Made by a program: the position numbers and the translations under genes
Shown here: positions 33,770 through 42,347 of the stretch, piece by piece
Layout: every line of letters starts with the position of its first letter
How positions within the stretch are numbered: position 1 is the first letter of the stretch
Notes under the pieces: generated by a model
The model's database searches: none
Seen by the model: only the letters and a program-made list of their open reading frames with translations
What the model was told of the DNA's origin: nothing
From: Pseudoruegeria sp. HB172150
Lineage (GTDB): Bacteria > Pseudomonadota > Alphaproteobacteria > Rhodobacterales > Rhodobacteraceae
Direction of reading: 5' to 3'
Length of the DNA: 64,000 nt
Assembly: GCF_013184805.1 (NCBI RefSeq)
Contig: NZ_JAATNG010000001.1
Location: 1,798,001-1,862,000, forward strand

Positions 33770-35074
33770 ATGAAAGCACTCACTTTCACGATGACCGCGG
33801 CCTGCGCCTTCGTAGCGACCGCCGCCGCTGCACAAACCGAAATCACCTGGTGGCACGGCATGGGTGGTCACCTGGGTGACGTCGTCAACCAGATCGCGAC
33901 CGGCTTCAACGAAAGCCAGGACGAATACACGATCACTCCGGTCTTCAAGGGCTCCTACGAGGAAACCCTGACCGCCGCCATCGCCGCCTTCCGTGCCGGC
34001 GAGCAGCCGAACATCGTGCAGGTTTTCGACGCCGGCGCCGCCACCGTGATCGGCGCCAAGGGCGCAACCGTTCCGGTGCAGGACCTGCTGGAAGAGAACG
34101 GCGTCGAGTTCCACATCGAAGATTACATCCCCGGCGTCCGCTATTTCTATGCCGACAGCGACGGCAAGATGATCGGCATGCCGTTCAACTCCTCCTCGCC
34201 GGTGCTCTACTACAATGCCGACGCCTTGGCCGAAGCCGGTGTCGAAGCGCCAGCCTCCTACGAGGAATTCGAAGCGATCGCCCCTGCACTGAAGGAAGCC
34301 GGCTACATCCCGATGGTGCAGACGCACCTGCCGTGGGAATTCGTCGAGAACTTCCACTCGCGCAACAACCTGCCGTTCGCGAACAACAACAATGGCTATG
34401 ACGGCGCCGAAGGCACCGAGATCCTGATCAACTCGCCGGAAATGGCGATGCACTTCACCAAGGTTAAGGAGTGGCTCGACGCCGGCCTGTTCGGCTTCTT
34501 CGGCACCGGCTGGGACGACAACAAGGCCCAGTTCCTCGACCAGAAAGCCGCGATGTACATCGGTTCGTCTGGCGACTTCGGTGGCCTGACCGCGCTGGAC
34601 CTGCCGTTCGAATGGTCGAACACCATGCTGCCCTACTGGGAAGAGATCACCGGCGGCGAGGGCTATCAGTCCTTCATCGGCGGCGCCGCTCTGTTCGCGA
34701 TGTCCGGCCAGCCGGCCGAGGAGAACGCTGCCACGGCGAAGTTCTTCGAGTACCTGACCTCGCCCGAGGTCCAGTACATGTGGCACCGTGAAACCGGCTA
34801 TGTGCCGATCACCCTGGCCGCCTACGAACTGGCCCAGGAAGACGGCCACTACGAACGCTTCCCGGCCGCCGAAACCGGCGTCATCCAGCTGTCGCTGCGC
34901 GACGGCGAGAACACCCATGGCTACCGCATGGGCTTCTATGTCCAGATCCGCGACGTCGAAAACCGTGAACTCGCCCGCTTCCTGAACGGCGAGACCTCGA
35001 TCGAGGATGCGCTGGCCACCATCGAGAAAGAAGGCAACGAGCTGCTGGCCCGCTTCGCCCAGACGGTGAAGTAA
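33770..35074 (+). CDS. ugpB: sn-glycerol-3-phosphate ABC transporter substrate-binding protein UgpB
   Basis: A 434-residue periplasmic binding protein (family 1 extracellular solute-binding). The signal peptide MKALTFTMTAACAFVATAAAAQ ends in AAAAQ. The mature start ITWWHGMGGHLGDVVNQ is typical of UgpB. FNSSSPVLYYNADAL and the ligand region NFHSRNNLPFANNNNGYDG resemble E. coli UgpB around its glycerophosphate site. It captures glycerol-3-phosphate or glycerophosphodiesters. ATG 33770 gives the signal peptide; a start at 33704 would bury it. Tandem Pho boxes precede it, as expected of a phosphate-starvation gene. Confidence 0.9.
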   Translation: MKALTFTMTAACAFVATAAAAQTEITWWHGMGGHLGDVVNQIATGFNESQDEYTITPVFKGSYEETLTAAIAAFRAGEQPNIVQVFDAGAATVIGAKGATVPVQDLLEENGVEFHIEDYIPGVRYFYADSDGKMIGMPFNSSSPVLYYNADALAEAGVEAPASYEEFEAIAPALKEAGYIPMVQTHLPWEFVENFHSRNNLPFANNNNGYDGAEGTEILINSPEMAMHFTKVKEWLDAGLFGFFGTGWDDNKAQFLDQKAAMYIGSSGDFGGLTALDLPFEWSNTMLPYWEEITGGEGYQSFIGGAALFAMSGQPAEENAATAKFFEYLTSPEVQYMWHRETGYVPITLAAYELAQEDGHYERFPAAETGVIQLSLRDGENTHGYRMGFYVQIRDVENRELARFLNGETSIEDALATIEKEGNELLARFAQTVK

Positions 35075-35093
35075 ACACTCGTTTCCCGAGACT

Positions 35094-35126
35094 GTCCGGC
35101 GGCCGCGCCATTCGCGGCCGCCGGAC
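35094..35126 (+). terminator. Strong intercistronic hairpin between ugpB and ugpA
   Basis: A perfect 14-bp stem: GTCCGGCGGCCGCG (35094-35107) with its complement at 35113-35126, loop CCATT. No T tract follows, so it more likely stabilises the ugpB transcript or reduces read-through into the permease genes than ends the operon. Confidence 0.65.
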
Positions 35127-35146
35127 CCCATGCAAGAGGGCCGCAC

Positions 35147-36028
35147 TTGAAACGCGCTGGATTCAACACCCGGTGGCTGCCGATCCTGATGCTGCTGCCG
35201 CAGCTTTCGATCATCTGCCTGTTCTTCTACTGGCCCGCCTGGCAGGCCCTTCGATCTTCCTTCTTCCTCGAGGACCCGTTCGGGTTCGGGTCCACCTTCG
35301 TCGGGCTGGAGAATTACCTGCGCCTGTTCCGCAGCAGCGAGTACATGCGCACCGCGTGGTTCACCGTGGTCTTCACCTTCTCGGTCACGCTGTTCTCGCT
35401 TGCCTTTGCCCTACTGCTGGCGGTCAAGGCCGACGCGGTGATCCGTGGCGCCAAGACCTACCGGACGCTTCTGATGTGGGTCTATGCGGTGGCACCGCCC
35501 GTCGCCGGCTTTCTCACGCTGATCCTGTTCAACCAGCGCTGGGGGCCGATGACCAACTTCTTTGCCCATTTCGGCTGGGATTTCCGGGTGCGGCTCGACT
35601 ATTTCGACACCGCCGTCGCGATGATCATGGCTTCGGTCTGGAAGCAGATCCCGGTCAACTTCATCTTCTTCCTCTCCGGTCTGCAGTCGATCCCGCGCGC
35701 CGTCCGCGAGGCGGCACTCATCGACAACCGGTCCGCGATCAGCCGGTTCTGGACCGTGACCTTCCCGCTGCTGGCGCCCACCGGGTTCTTCCTGCTGATC
35801 ATCAACATCACCTATTCGCTGTTCGACACCTTCGGCACGATCGACACGATCCTCCGGAACAATCCCGGCGATAACCCGATCACGCTGGTCTATCAGGTCT
35901 ACCTCGACGGTTTCCGCGGGCAGGACCTTGGCGGATCCTCGGCGCAGTCGGTGGTGCTGATGGTGCTTGTCCTGGCGCTGACCATCTTCCAGTTCCGGCT
36001 GGTAGAGCGGCGCATCCACTACACCTGA
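35147..36028 (+). CDS. ugpA: Glycerol-3-phosphate ABC transporter permease UgpA
   Basis: A 293-residue inner-membrane permease (MalF/UgpA type) with six helices and the cytoplasmic EAA loop REAALIDNRSAISRFWTVTFPLLAP. It starts with TTG at 35147 after GAGGG, which gives MKRAGFNTRWLPILMLLPQL, the usual first helix. With UgpE it forms the translocation channel. It is separated from ugpB by a strong hairpin and from ugpE by nine bases. Confidence 0.92.
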   Translation: MKRAGFNTRWLPILMLLPQLSIICLFFYWPAWQALRSSFFLEDPFGFGSTFVGLENYLRLFRSSEYMRTAWFTVVFTFSVTLFSLAFALLLAVKADAVIRGAKTYRTLLMWVYAVAPPVAGFLTLILFNQRWGPMTNFFAHFGWDFRVRLDYFDTAVAMIMASVWKQIPVNFIFFLSGLQSIPRAVREAALIDNRSAISRFWTVTFPLLAPTGFFLLIINITYSLFDTFGTIDTILRNNPGDNPITLVYQVYLDGFRGQDLGGSSAQSVVLMVLVLALTIFQFRLVERRIHYT

Positions 36029-36037
36029 GGACCGACG

Positions 36038-36952
36038 ATGGCAGAGATTTCCCAGCCCTCCACCACATCCGCCGCGCCGGTCGAAAAACCCGATCTCGTT
36101 CACCGGCGGTTCCGCTGGTCGCTGATCGCCGACCACGCAATCCTGATCTTTGGCGCCTTCGTGATGATCGGGCCGCTTCTGATGCTGCTGCAGATGAGCA
36201 CGATCCCCGATGCCGAGATCATGAAAACCGGCCCCTCGCTGCAGATCGGAGATCAGTTCTGGCCGAACCTGCAGAAGGCGCTCTTCGAGTCGATGAGCTA
36301 TTCCGGCGCGAATACCGGCGTCAGCATGTTCAGGAACTCCCTGATCCTCGGCGTCGGATTCTCGGTCGGCAAGATCATCATCTCGATGATGGCCGCCTAT
36401 GCCATCGTCTATTTCCGGCTGCGGTTCGCCACCTTTGCGTTCTGGCTGATCTTCACCACGCTGCTCCTGCCGCTGGAAGTACGCATCCTGCCGTCCTACG
36501 AGATCACGCAGAAGCTGGGGCTCCTGAACACCTATACCGGCCTCATCGTGCCGCTGATCGCCTCGGCGACCGCCACGTTCTTTTTCCGACAGTATTTCAT
36601 GTCCGTGCCCGAAGAAATGATCGAAGCGGCGCGGATCGACGGCGCAGGGCCGATCAGGTTCTTCATCGACATCCTCGTGCCGCTGTCGCGCACGATGATC
36701 GCGGCAATCTTCATCATCATGTTCGTCTACGGCTGGAACCAGTATCTATGGCCGACGATGATCGTGACCGACGAGGGCAAGATGACGCTGGTGCAGGGGA
36801 TCAAGCAGATCACCCAAGGCCTCGAAGGCAACCACATCCCCGAATTTGGCCGTTCGAACCTGCTCGCGATCCTGGCGGTACTCCCGCCGGTGCTGATCGT
36901 GATCTTCTTCCAGAGCTGGTTCGTGAAAGGTCTTACGGAATCCGACAAGTAG
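36038..36952 (+). CDS. ugpE: Glycerol-3-phosphate ABC transporter permease UgpE
   Basis: A 304-residue inner-membrane permease (MalG/UgpE type). A polar N terminus of about 25 residues is followed by six membrane helices and the EAA loop [25 protein letters not shown]. The C-terminal [15 protein letters not shown] matches UgpE endings. It pairs with UgpA. The gap to ugpC is 13 bp with a GGGACGACGGAAAC ribosome region. Confidence 0.92.
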   Translation: MAEISQPSTTSAAPVEKPDLVHRRFRWSLIADHAILIFGAFVMIGPLLMLLQMSTIPDAEIMKTGPSLQIGDQFWPNLQKALFESMSYSGANTGVSMFRNSLILGVGFSVGKIIISMMAAYAIVYFRLRFATFAFWLIFTTLLLPLEVRILPSYEITQKLGLLNTYTGLIVPLIASATATFFFRQYFMSVPEEMIEAARIDGAGPIRFFIDILVPLSRTMIAAIFIIMFVYGWNQYLWPTMIVTDEGKMTLVQGIKQITQGLEGNHIPEFGRSNLLAILAVLPPVLIVIFFQSWFVKGLTESDK

Positions 36953-36965
36953 GGACGACGGAAAC

Positions 36966-38012
36966 ATGGCAAACGTGGCGCTCGAGGCCGTTCGCAAGGT
37001 CTATTCCAACGGGGCCGAGGCGGTAACGCCCTCGAGCTTCGACATCAATGACGGGGAGTTCCTTGTCCTCGTCGGGCCTTCCGGCTGCGGCAAGTCGACG
37101 ATCCTGCGGATGGTCGCCGGGCTGGAAGAGATCACAGAGGGCACGCTGCGGATCGGCGAACGGGTGGTCAACGGCATCGACCCCGCTGACCGGGACATTG
37201 CGATGGTATTCCAGAACTACGCGCTCTACCCGCATATGACCGTGCGCAAGAACATCGCCTACGGGCTGAAGACCCGCCGCGTCCCAGCCGACGAGATCGC
37301 GAAGAAGGTCGACGACGTTGCGCGGATGCTGAACCTCAGCGACTACCTCGAACGCAAGCCCTCGCAGCTTTCCGGCGGCCAGCGGCAGCGGGTGGCGATG
37401 GGCCGCGCCATCGTCCGCGATCCGGCGCTGTTCCTGTTCGACGAACCGCTGTCGAACCTCGACGCCAAGCTGCGCAACCAGATGCGGATCGAGATCAAGG
37501 CGCTGCAGCGCCGTCTCGGCGTGACCTCGATCTACGTGACGCACGATCAGGTCGAAGCAATGACCATGGCCGACCGCATCGTGGTGCTGAACACCGGGCG
37601 GATCGAGCAGATCGGGACGCCCAGCGAAATCTACAACCGGCCGGCGTCGACCTTCGTGGCCGCTTTCATGGGCGCCCCGCCGATGAACCTGCTGGATGGC
37701 GAGGTGCGCGGCGGCAAGGTGATGGTGGGCGAAATGGCGGTGAAGGATGCACCTGCCGGGCTTGCGGACGGCAAGGTCATCGTCGGCATTCGCCCCGAAG
37801 ACCTCGTGCCCGACCCGCAGGGCCGGATGGCCCTGACCGTCGACATCGTCGAGGAACTGGGCGCCCACAAGGTGCTTCACGCCAAGCTGAATGGCCAGCC
37901 GCTGCTGATCGGGGCGGGCAAGGACGTATCCGTGGGGCGCGGTCTGCTTCAGGTATCCTTCCCGGTATCGGCGATCTCGCTGTTCGACGCAGCGAGTGGT
38001 CAGCGCATCTAG
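36966..38012 (+). CDS. ugpC: Glycerol-3-phosphate ABC transporter ATP-binding protein UgpC
   Basis: A 348-residue ABC ATPase of the MalK/UgpC type. Walker [10 protein letters not shown] is at residues 37-45. The Q-loop lies in [15 protein letters not shown], signature [13 protein letters not shown], Walker [17 protein letters not shown] and switch His [12 protein letters not shown]-terminal TOBE-type regulatory domain holds [11 protein letters not shown]. It energises UgpAE. The next gene starts 392 bp later, so ugpC closes the operon. Confidence 0.93.
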   Translation: MANVALEAVRKVYSNGAEAVTPSSFDINDGEFLVLVGPSGCGKSTILRMVAGLEEITEGTLRIGERVVNGIDPADRDIAMVFQNYALYPHMTVRKNIAYGLKTRRVPADEIAKKVDDVARMLNLSDYLERKPSQLSGGQRQRVAMGRAIVRDPALFLFDEPLSNLDAKLRNQMRIEIKALQRRLGVTSIYVTHDQVEAMTMADRIVVLNTGRIEQIGTPSEIYNRPASTFVAAFMGAPPMNLLDGEVRGGKVMVGEMAVKDAPAGLADGKVIVGIRPEDLVPDPQGRMALTVDIVEELGAHKVLHAKLNGQPLLIGAGKDVSVGRGLLQVSFPVSAISLFDAASGQRI

Positions 38013-38404
38013 GGCGGCGTTACTGTGCCCGACGGCCCGGCCACCATGGTGGGCGGGCATTATCTGGGACGAAATTGCCTTTACAGGGCCAGCCAAGTTG
38101 GCCCGACACGCCGAATCGACCGCTGGTTTTCTGCTGCCTTTTTTACCGGGTTACGGCCCGATCTTTTTGCGATCATCAGCAACCGGGCCTTAATCAGCGG
38201 GATTTGGGCGAAGTCGTGCCAGTTTCCATATGCCGGACAAAGACCTGGTTGTACTGGGATTATGCATAAGTAAAATTAACGGTAGATAAACATAGCTGCC
38301 CTCTACTTTAAATTGTAGCCGCGCTCCAGAGGAGACGTTGCCGGATGTCCATCCGGTATCGTGGTGCTGCGGGTTGAAATACCTGTGATTGACAGGAGTC
38401 CTCG
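38013..38404 (+). other. Intergenic region between ugpC and the beta-helix gene
   Basis: No convincing gene. The short frames present lack ribosome sites and family features. An AT-rich part (about 38255-38320) with CTAC-N8-GTAG (CTACTTTAAATTGTAG) probably carries the promoter for the next gene, but no confident -35/-10 pair can be named. Confidence 0.4.
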
Positions 38405-40609
38405 ATGGCAACCTACATCGTGACCACACTCGCCGACGAAGGGGTCGCCGCGTCCGTACCGCCGGATGCGGTCGCCGAGGCGGCGGATGGGCTCGGACTG
38501 TCCCTGCGAGAGGCCATCGCGTTGGCGAACGCCGATGCTGCCGAGGATGCGATCCTGTTTGCACCGGACCTGGCCAATGGCCGGATCGTCCTGCGGGGTG
38601 AAACGCTATCCATCTCGACCGACATGACCATCGACGGCGACGCGATCGGCGGAACCTCGGGCCGGATTGTCCTGGACGCGGATGATGGGCCGCGGACGTT
38701 TTCGATTGCGGCGGGCGATGTCGAGATCTCGGGCTTTGACATCACCAATGCCGGTCACCCGTCGAACGTGCTGATGGGTGGCGGCAACGGCGCAGGAATT
38801 TGGATCGCGGAAGGGGCGTCGGCGAAGGTTTACGACGTCCGCATCCAGAACAATACCGGCGGCGGGTACTCCTTTGAGACCGGCGGCGGCATTCACAACG
38901 AAGGCACGCTGTGGCTGACCAACTCCGAAGTGACGGGCAACGAAACCGGAATCACCCGCGAAACCGGTGTCGGCGGCGGGATCGCGAATAGCGGAACAAT
39001 GTACTTGGACACGGTACTGATCGCCGACAACGCCGCCTCTGGCCGAATAGCCGGACCCGGCGGCGGCATTTACAACACCGGCACTGCCTATGCGATGAAC
39101 CTGCTGGTCACCGAAAACTACGGGCTTCTCGGCAGTGCGATTTACAACAGCGGAACTTTCGTCGTCAGCAACGCCACCGTCACCGGGAACAGAGACGCCT
39201 CGGCCTATTACGGCAACACGGTCGCGATCCATAATGCCGGCGACCTGACGCTGATCCAGTCCACGGTGACCTCCAACCCGGGACTGGAGATCGACAACCG
39301 CGCCTATGTGGCGGCGGTCAACAGCATCGTCACCGAAACCATCGGATGGAGCGTCCACCGCCTCGGAACCAATGTGCTGGGCACCGCTGTGATGGAGGGT
39401 GACAGCATCATCGACTACACCTCAGTGGCGCAGCTTTTCGAGAATACCGGGGCAGGCGGCGCGCTGCTGACCGACAATGGCGGCCCATTCCCGACACTCC
39501 TGCTGCGCGCCGATGCATCGAACCCGGCGCTTGACGTGGGCAATGCTGAACTGGCCACGGACGCGCTTGGTTCGGCGCTGCTGACCGATGCGCGCGGCGA
39601 CGGATTCGCCCGACAGTTCGACCTGTTTACGATCGGCAATGAGGGGCCCGGCACGACGGATCTAGGCGCGCTGGAACTGAACACCGACTTCGCGGATGTC
39701 TTCCTGATCGCGGATACGCTGCACGACGTCCTCAGTTACAGCGGCAAGCAAGACAAAGGCAGCTTCGAGGTCACCGACCACGGCGCGACGCTGATTCAGA
39801 CCGGCAACGCGTGGAACCATGTCCTGATCGATTACGAAGTCACCAGCCGCACGATCCTCACCTTCGGATACGAAACGCTGGTCGAAGGCGAAGTTCACGC
39901 CATCGGGTTCGAGAATGACGAAAACCCCGATGCCACCACCTTCTTTCAGCTCGACGGCAGCCAGGGCTTTGGCATCCAGGATTTCAACGGCCTGTCCGAC
40001 ACCGGGCAGGACACCTTCGCGATTCCTGTCGGCCGGTATTTCACCGGCACCTTCGACCGGCTGGTCTTCGTCACCGATCAGGACGGCGTGCCCGGCAATC
40101 CCGCCGCGCTCGCACAAAGCGCGTGGAGCAATTTCAATCTCTACGAGAGCGCCCCCTATGTCGTCGTCGACAACGACGATTATCCGATCACCTCCTACAG
40201 CGAGGCGCAGGACAGGGGCGATTTCGTGTTCTACCAAGGATTTAATGTCATGATTCAGTACCCCAATTCCTGGGAAATGGTCGAGATAGACTACGACGTC
40301 ACAGCGAAGACACTGCTCGAGTTCGATTTCGCGGCCTACGAGGTGGGTGAAATCCACGCCATCGGCTTTGAAAACGACGACATACCGAATGGCGAGACAA
40401 TCTTTGTCCTGACTGGCACGCAGGACAATTTCGGCATCCGCGATTATTTCACCGAACCGGACGCGTCCGGCGGCACGCGCCATTACGAGATCCCGGTCGG
40501 AGAGTTTTTTACCGGCCATTACGATACCCTGGTCTTCGTGACCGATGACGACGCCGAAAGTGGCGCCGTCAGCCAGTGGCAGGACGTGACGCTCGCCGAC
40601 GTATTGTAA
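38405..40609 (+). CDS. Right-handed beta-helix (CSLREAI-type) protein with duplicated C-terminal domain
   Basis: A 734-residue acidic protein. After YIVTTLADEG it has LSLREAIALANADA, the CSLREAI-type N-terminal motif of parallel beta-helix surface proteins. Residues about 85-420 are short turns rich in GGGIHNEGT, GGGIANSGT, GGGIYNTGT and SAIYNSGT, the rungs of a right-handed beta-helix. Two copies of a domain of about 140 residues follow (about 435-580 and 587-734), sharing VHAIGFEND or IHAIGFEND, FGIQDF/FGIRDY, IPVG-FTG and LVFVTD. No signal peptide is seen. Function unknown; it may bind or cut polysaccharide. AGGAG precedes the ATG. Confidence 0.7.
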   Translation: MATYIVTTLADEGVAASVPPDAVAEAADGLGLSLREAIALANADAAEDAILFAPDLANGRIVLRGETLSISTDMTIDGDAIGGTSGRIVLDADDGPRTFSIAAGDVEISGFDITNAGHPSNVLMGGGNGAGIWIAEGASAKVYDVRIQNNTGGGYSFETGGGIHNEGTLWLTNSEVTGNETGITRETGVGGGIANSGTMYLDTVLIADNAASGRIAGPGGGIYNTGTAYAMNLLVTENYGLLGSAIYNSGTFVVSNATVTGNRDASAYYGNTVAIHNAGDLTLIQSTVTSNPGLEIDNRAYVAAVNSIVTETIGWSVHRLGTNVLGTAVMEGDSIIDYTSVAQLFENTGAGGALLTDNGGPFPTLLLRADASNPALDVGNAELATDALGSALLTDARGDGFARQFDLFTIGNEGPGTTDLGALELNTDFADVFLIADTLHDVLSYSGKQDKGSFEVTDHGATLIQTGNAWNHVLIDYEVTSRTILTFGYETLVEGEVHAIGFENDENPDATTFFQLDGSQGFGIQDFNGLSDTGQDTFAIPVGRYFTGTFDRLVFVTDQDGVPGNPAALAQSAWSNFNLYESAPYVVVDNDDYPITSYSEAQDRGDFVFYQGFNVMIQYPNSWEMVEIDYDVTAKTLLEFDFAAYEVGEIHAIGFENDDIPNGETIFVLTGTQDNFGIRDYFTEPDASGGTRHYEIPVGEFFTGHYDTLVFVTDDDAESGAVSQWQDVTLADVL

Positions 40610-40712
40610 GCGGTGCGTGCCGCAACAAGATGTGCCGCCCGCGCGGGACAGGCGGGCGGCACGATGCAGGGGGCTGCCTGTTCCCGGCGGCAAAGAGCAC
40701 GCCGGGTAGGGA

Positions 40713-41147
40713 CTATGGCAGCAGGCCCAGCATGTCGAGTTCCGGCCAGCTGGTGCGGTCGACCTGTCGGTCGATGCGCACGGTGCGGCCCTTTTCACTG
40801 ACCAGTTCACCGGTCAGGCGGGTACCGGTGTCGGTGAACGACACCTGCCCGCTGCCGGTGAATCCGATACCGCGCGGCCCGGTGCCCGAGCCGGTCAGGC
40901 CGCAGCTGCGACGGTCCGGATCACATTGCGCCACCAGCTGGTAACTACCCGTGTCGCCGCCGGGAAAGACCAGCGTCCCGGCGCGGGTGATGACCCCGGA
41001 GCCGGGATCGATCTCTGTCACGAATGCGTGGCTGATCGTGCCGCGCCGGGTTTCGATGGTTGTCGAGCCCTTCACGGTCTCGGCAAGGGCAGGCAGGGCG
41101 GCCGTTGCCAGCACAGCACCGGCCAGAAGGGGGATATGCGTCTTCAT
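40713..41147 (-). CDS. Secreted protein of unknown function
   Basis: A 144-residue protein with a signal peptide (MKTHIPLLAGAVLATAALPALAE). The mature part is a beta-rich, Gly/Thr-rich domain with two cysteines close together (AQCDPDRRSCGLTG). No family is recognised. Start ATG 41147 gives the clean signal; three residues earlier is an alternative. Its upstream neighbour on the same strand ends five bases before, so the two secreted proteins are probably one transcript, divergent from a two-component pair. Confidence 0.68.
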   Translation of the reverse strand: MKTHIPLLAGAVLATAALPALAETVKGSTTIETRRGTISHAFVTEIDPGSGVITRAGTLVFPGGDTGSYQLVAQCDPDRRSCGLTGSGTGPRGIGFTGSGQVSFTDTGTRLTGELVSEKGRTVRIDRQVDRTSWPELDMLGLLP

Positions 41148-41152
41148 GCAGG

Positions 41153-41464
41153 TCACCGGCTGATCGTCACGGTACGGCCGCGGTTGACCCCGGTCGATGT
41201 GTTGACCGATTTGTTGCCGGTGCAGATGCCGTTCTCGCAGGTCATGGTCCGGTTGCGGTTGTAACTTTCGCCATTCGGTCCGACGGCGGTGACATTACGG
41301 TTGCAGGTGCCGCCATTGCCGTGGTCGTAGCAATTGTTGTCGCGGTTTACCGTGGATACCCCGTTCGGCCCATAGATGGTGCTGTTGCTGTCGGCGAGCA
41401 CGGGCACGGCGGCGGCGGAGAGGCCGACGAAGGCGAGGGCGGCGATGTGGAGCGTGCGTTTCAT
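41153..41464 (-). CDS. Small secreted Asn/Gly/Thr-rich protein
   Basis: A 103-residue protein with a signal peptide (MKRTLHIAALAFVGLSAAAVPVLA). The mature part has repeated patterns: YGPNGVSTVNRDNNCYD, VGPNGESYNRNRTMTC and a final VNRGRTVTISR, with four cysteines. ATG 41464 has AAGGA upstream. The longer reading frame reaching 41905 crosses the promoter and the start of the opposite gene and is rejected. It is divergent from the response regulator gene, 163 bp away. The family is not recognised. Confidence 0.68.
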   Translation of the reverse strand: MKRTLHIAALAFVGLSAAAVPVLADSNSTIYGPNGVSTVNRDNNCYDHGNGGTCNRNVTAVGPNGESYNRNRTMTCENGICTGNKSVNTSTGVNRGRTVTISR

Positions 41465-41627
41465 GTTGCGAGGTCCTTTGTCTTTGTGTCGGGGCGGGAT
41501 CGTGTCGAACCCGATGACCAGCAAACTGGACCGTTGCTGCAACTGGCGCATTTCTGGCGCGTAATGCTTTGTAACGGAAGGTAACCGGCGCGCCTTTGCG
41601 CTTGTCTGGCACGGACGTCTTGCCAAG

Positions 41628-42347
41628 ATGCCGTTCATGTCAGCGCCCAAGTCCCTGCTGATCGTCGAGGACGATCCCGAAATCCGCCGCCTCGTGTCCG
41701 GCCTGTTCCGGGACGAGGGGTTCGAGGTCGCCGAAGCCTCCGGTGCCGAGGAGATGGATCGCGCGATGGCACGGACGCGTCCGGATCTGGTAATCCTAGA
41801 CCTGATGTTGCCGGGGGAGGACGGGCTCTCGATCTGCCGCCGCCTGCGGGGCGATCCGACCCTGCCGATCATGATGCTGACCGCACGGGGCGACGATATC
41901 GACAAAGTGGTGGGGCTGGAGATCGGAGCCGACGACTACCTGGTGAAGCCGTTCAATCCTCGCGAGTTGCTGGCGCGGGTGCGGGCGCTTCTGCGCCGGT
42001 CCTACGCGGCTCCGGCGGCGGCGCCCCGGCAGCGGCTGGGATTTGCCGGTTTCGTGGCCGATCTCGATGCCCGGCGGCTGGAGAAAAATGGCGAGTGGAT
42101 CGACCTGACCGGTGCCGAGTTCGAACTCCTGGTCTGTTTCCTGCAGCGGTCCGGCCGGGTGCTGAGCCGAGACCAGCTTCTGGACTGGGTGCACGGACGT
42201 GAAACCGGCGTCTACGACCGATCGATCGACATGGCGGTCTCGCGGCTGCGCCGCAAACTGGGTGATACCGGCGGGGAGGAGCGGCTGATCGCCACGATCC
42301 GCAATGCCGGATACCTGTTCACCGCGACCGTGGCGAAACTGCCATGA
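41628..42347 (+). CDS. OmpR/PhoB-family response regulator
   Basis: A 239-residue response regulator. The receiver has VEDDPEIRR, phospho-Asp in LVILDLMLPGEDG (about Asp58) and the signalling Lys in DDYLVKPFNPREL. The C-terminal winged helix-turn-helix has LTGAEFELLVCFLQRSGRVLSRDQLL and ends RLIATIRNAGYLFTATV. ATG 41637 is an alternative start. Its stop overlaps the start of the histidine kinase (ATGA), so the pair is translationally coupled. The divergent secreted-protein genes are plausible targets, by position only. Confidence 0.93.
   Translation: MPFMSAPKSLLIVEDDPEIRRLVSGLFRDEGFEVAEASGAEEMDRAMARTRPDLVILDLMLPGEDGLSICRRLRGDPTLPIMMLTARGDDIDKVVGLEIGADDYLVKPFNPRELLARVRALLRRSYAAPAAAPRQRLGFAGFVADLDARRLEKNGEWIDLTGAEFELLVCFLQRSGRVLSRDQLLDWVHGRETGVYDRSIDMAVSRLRRKLGDTGGEERLIATIRNAGYLFTATVAKLP

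Noticed and set aside
33728-35146. 472-residue minus-strand frame opposite ugpB
   Set aside because: Antisense shadow of a secreted binding protein with signal peptide, Pho boxes and operon context.
38268-38285. Possible CtrA box near TAAGTAAAATTAAC
   Set aside because: The spacer between half sites is six bases, not seven, and the first half is imperfect.
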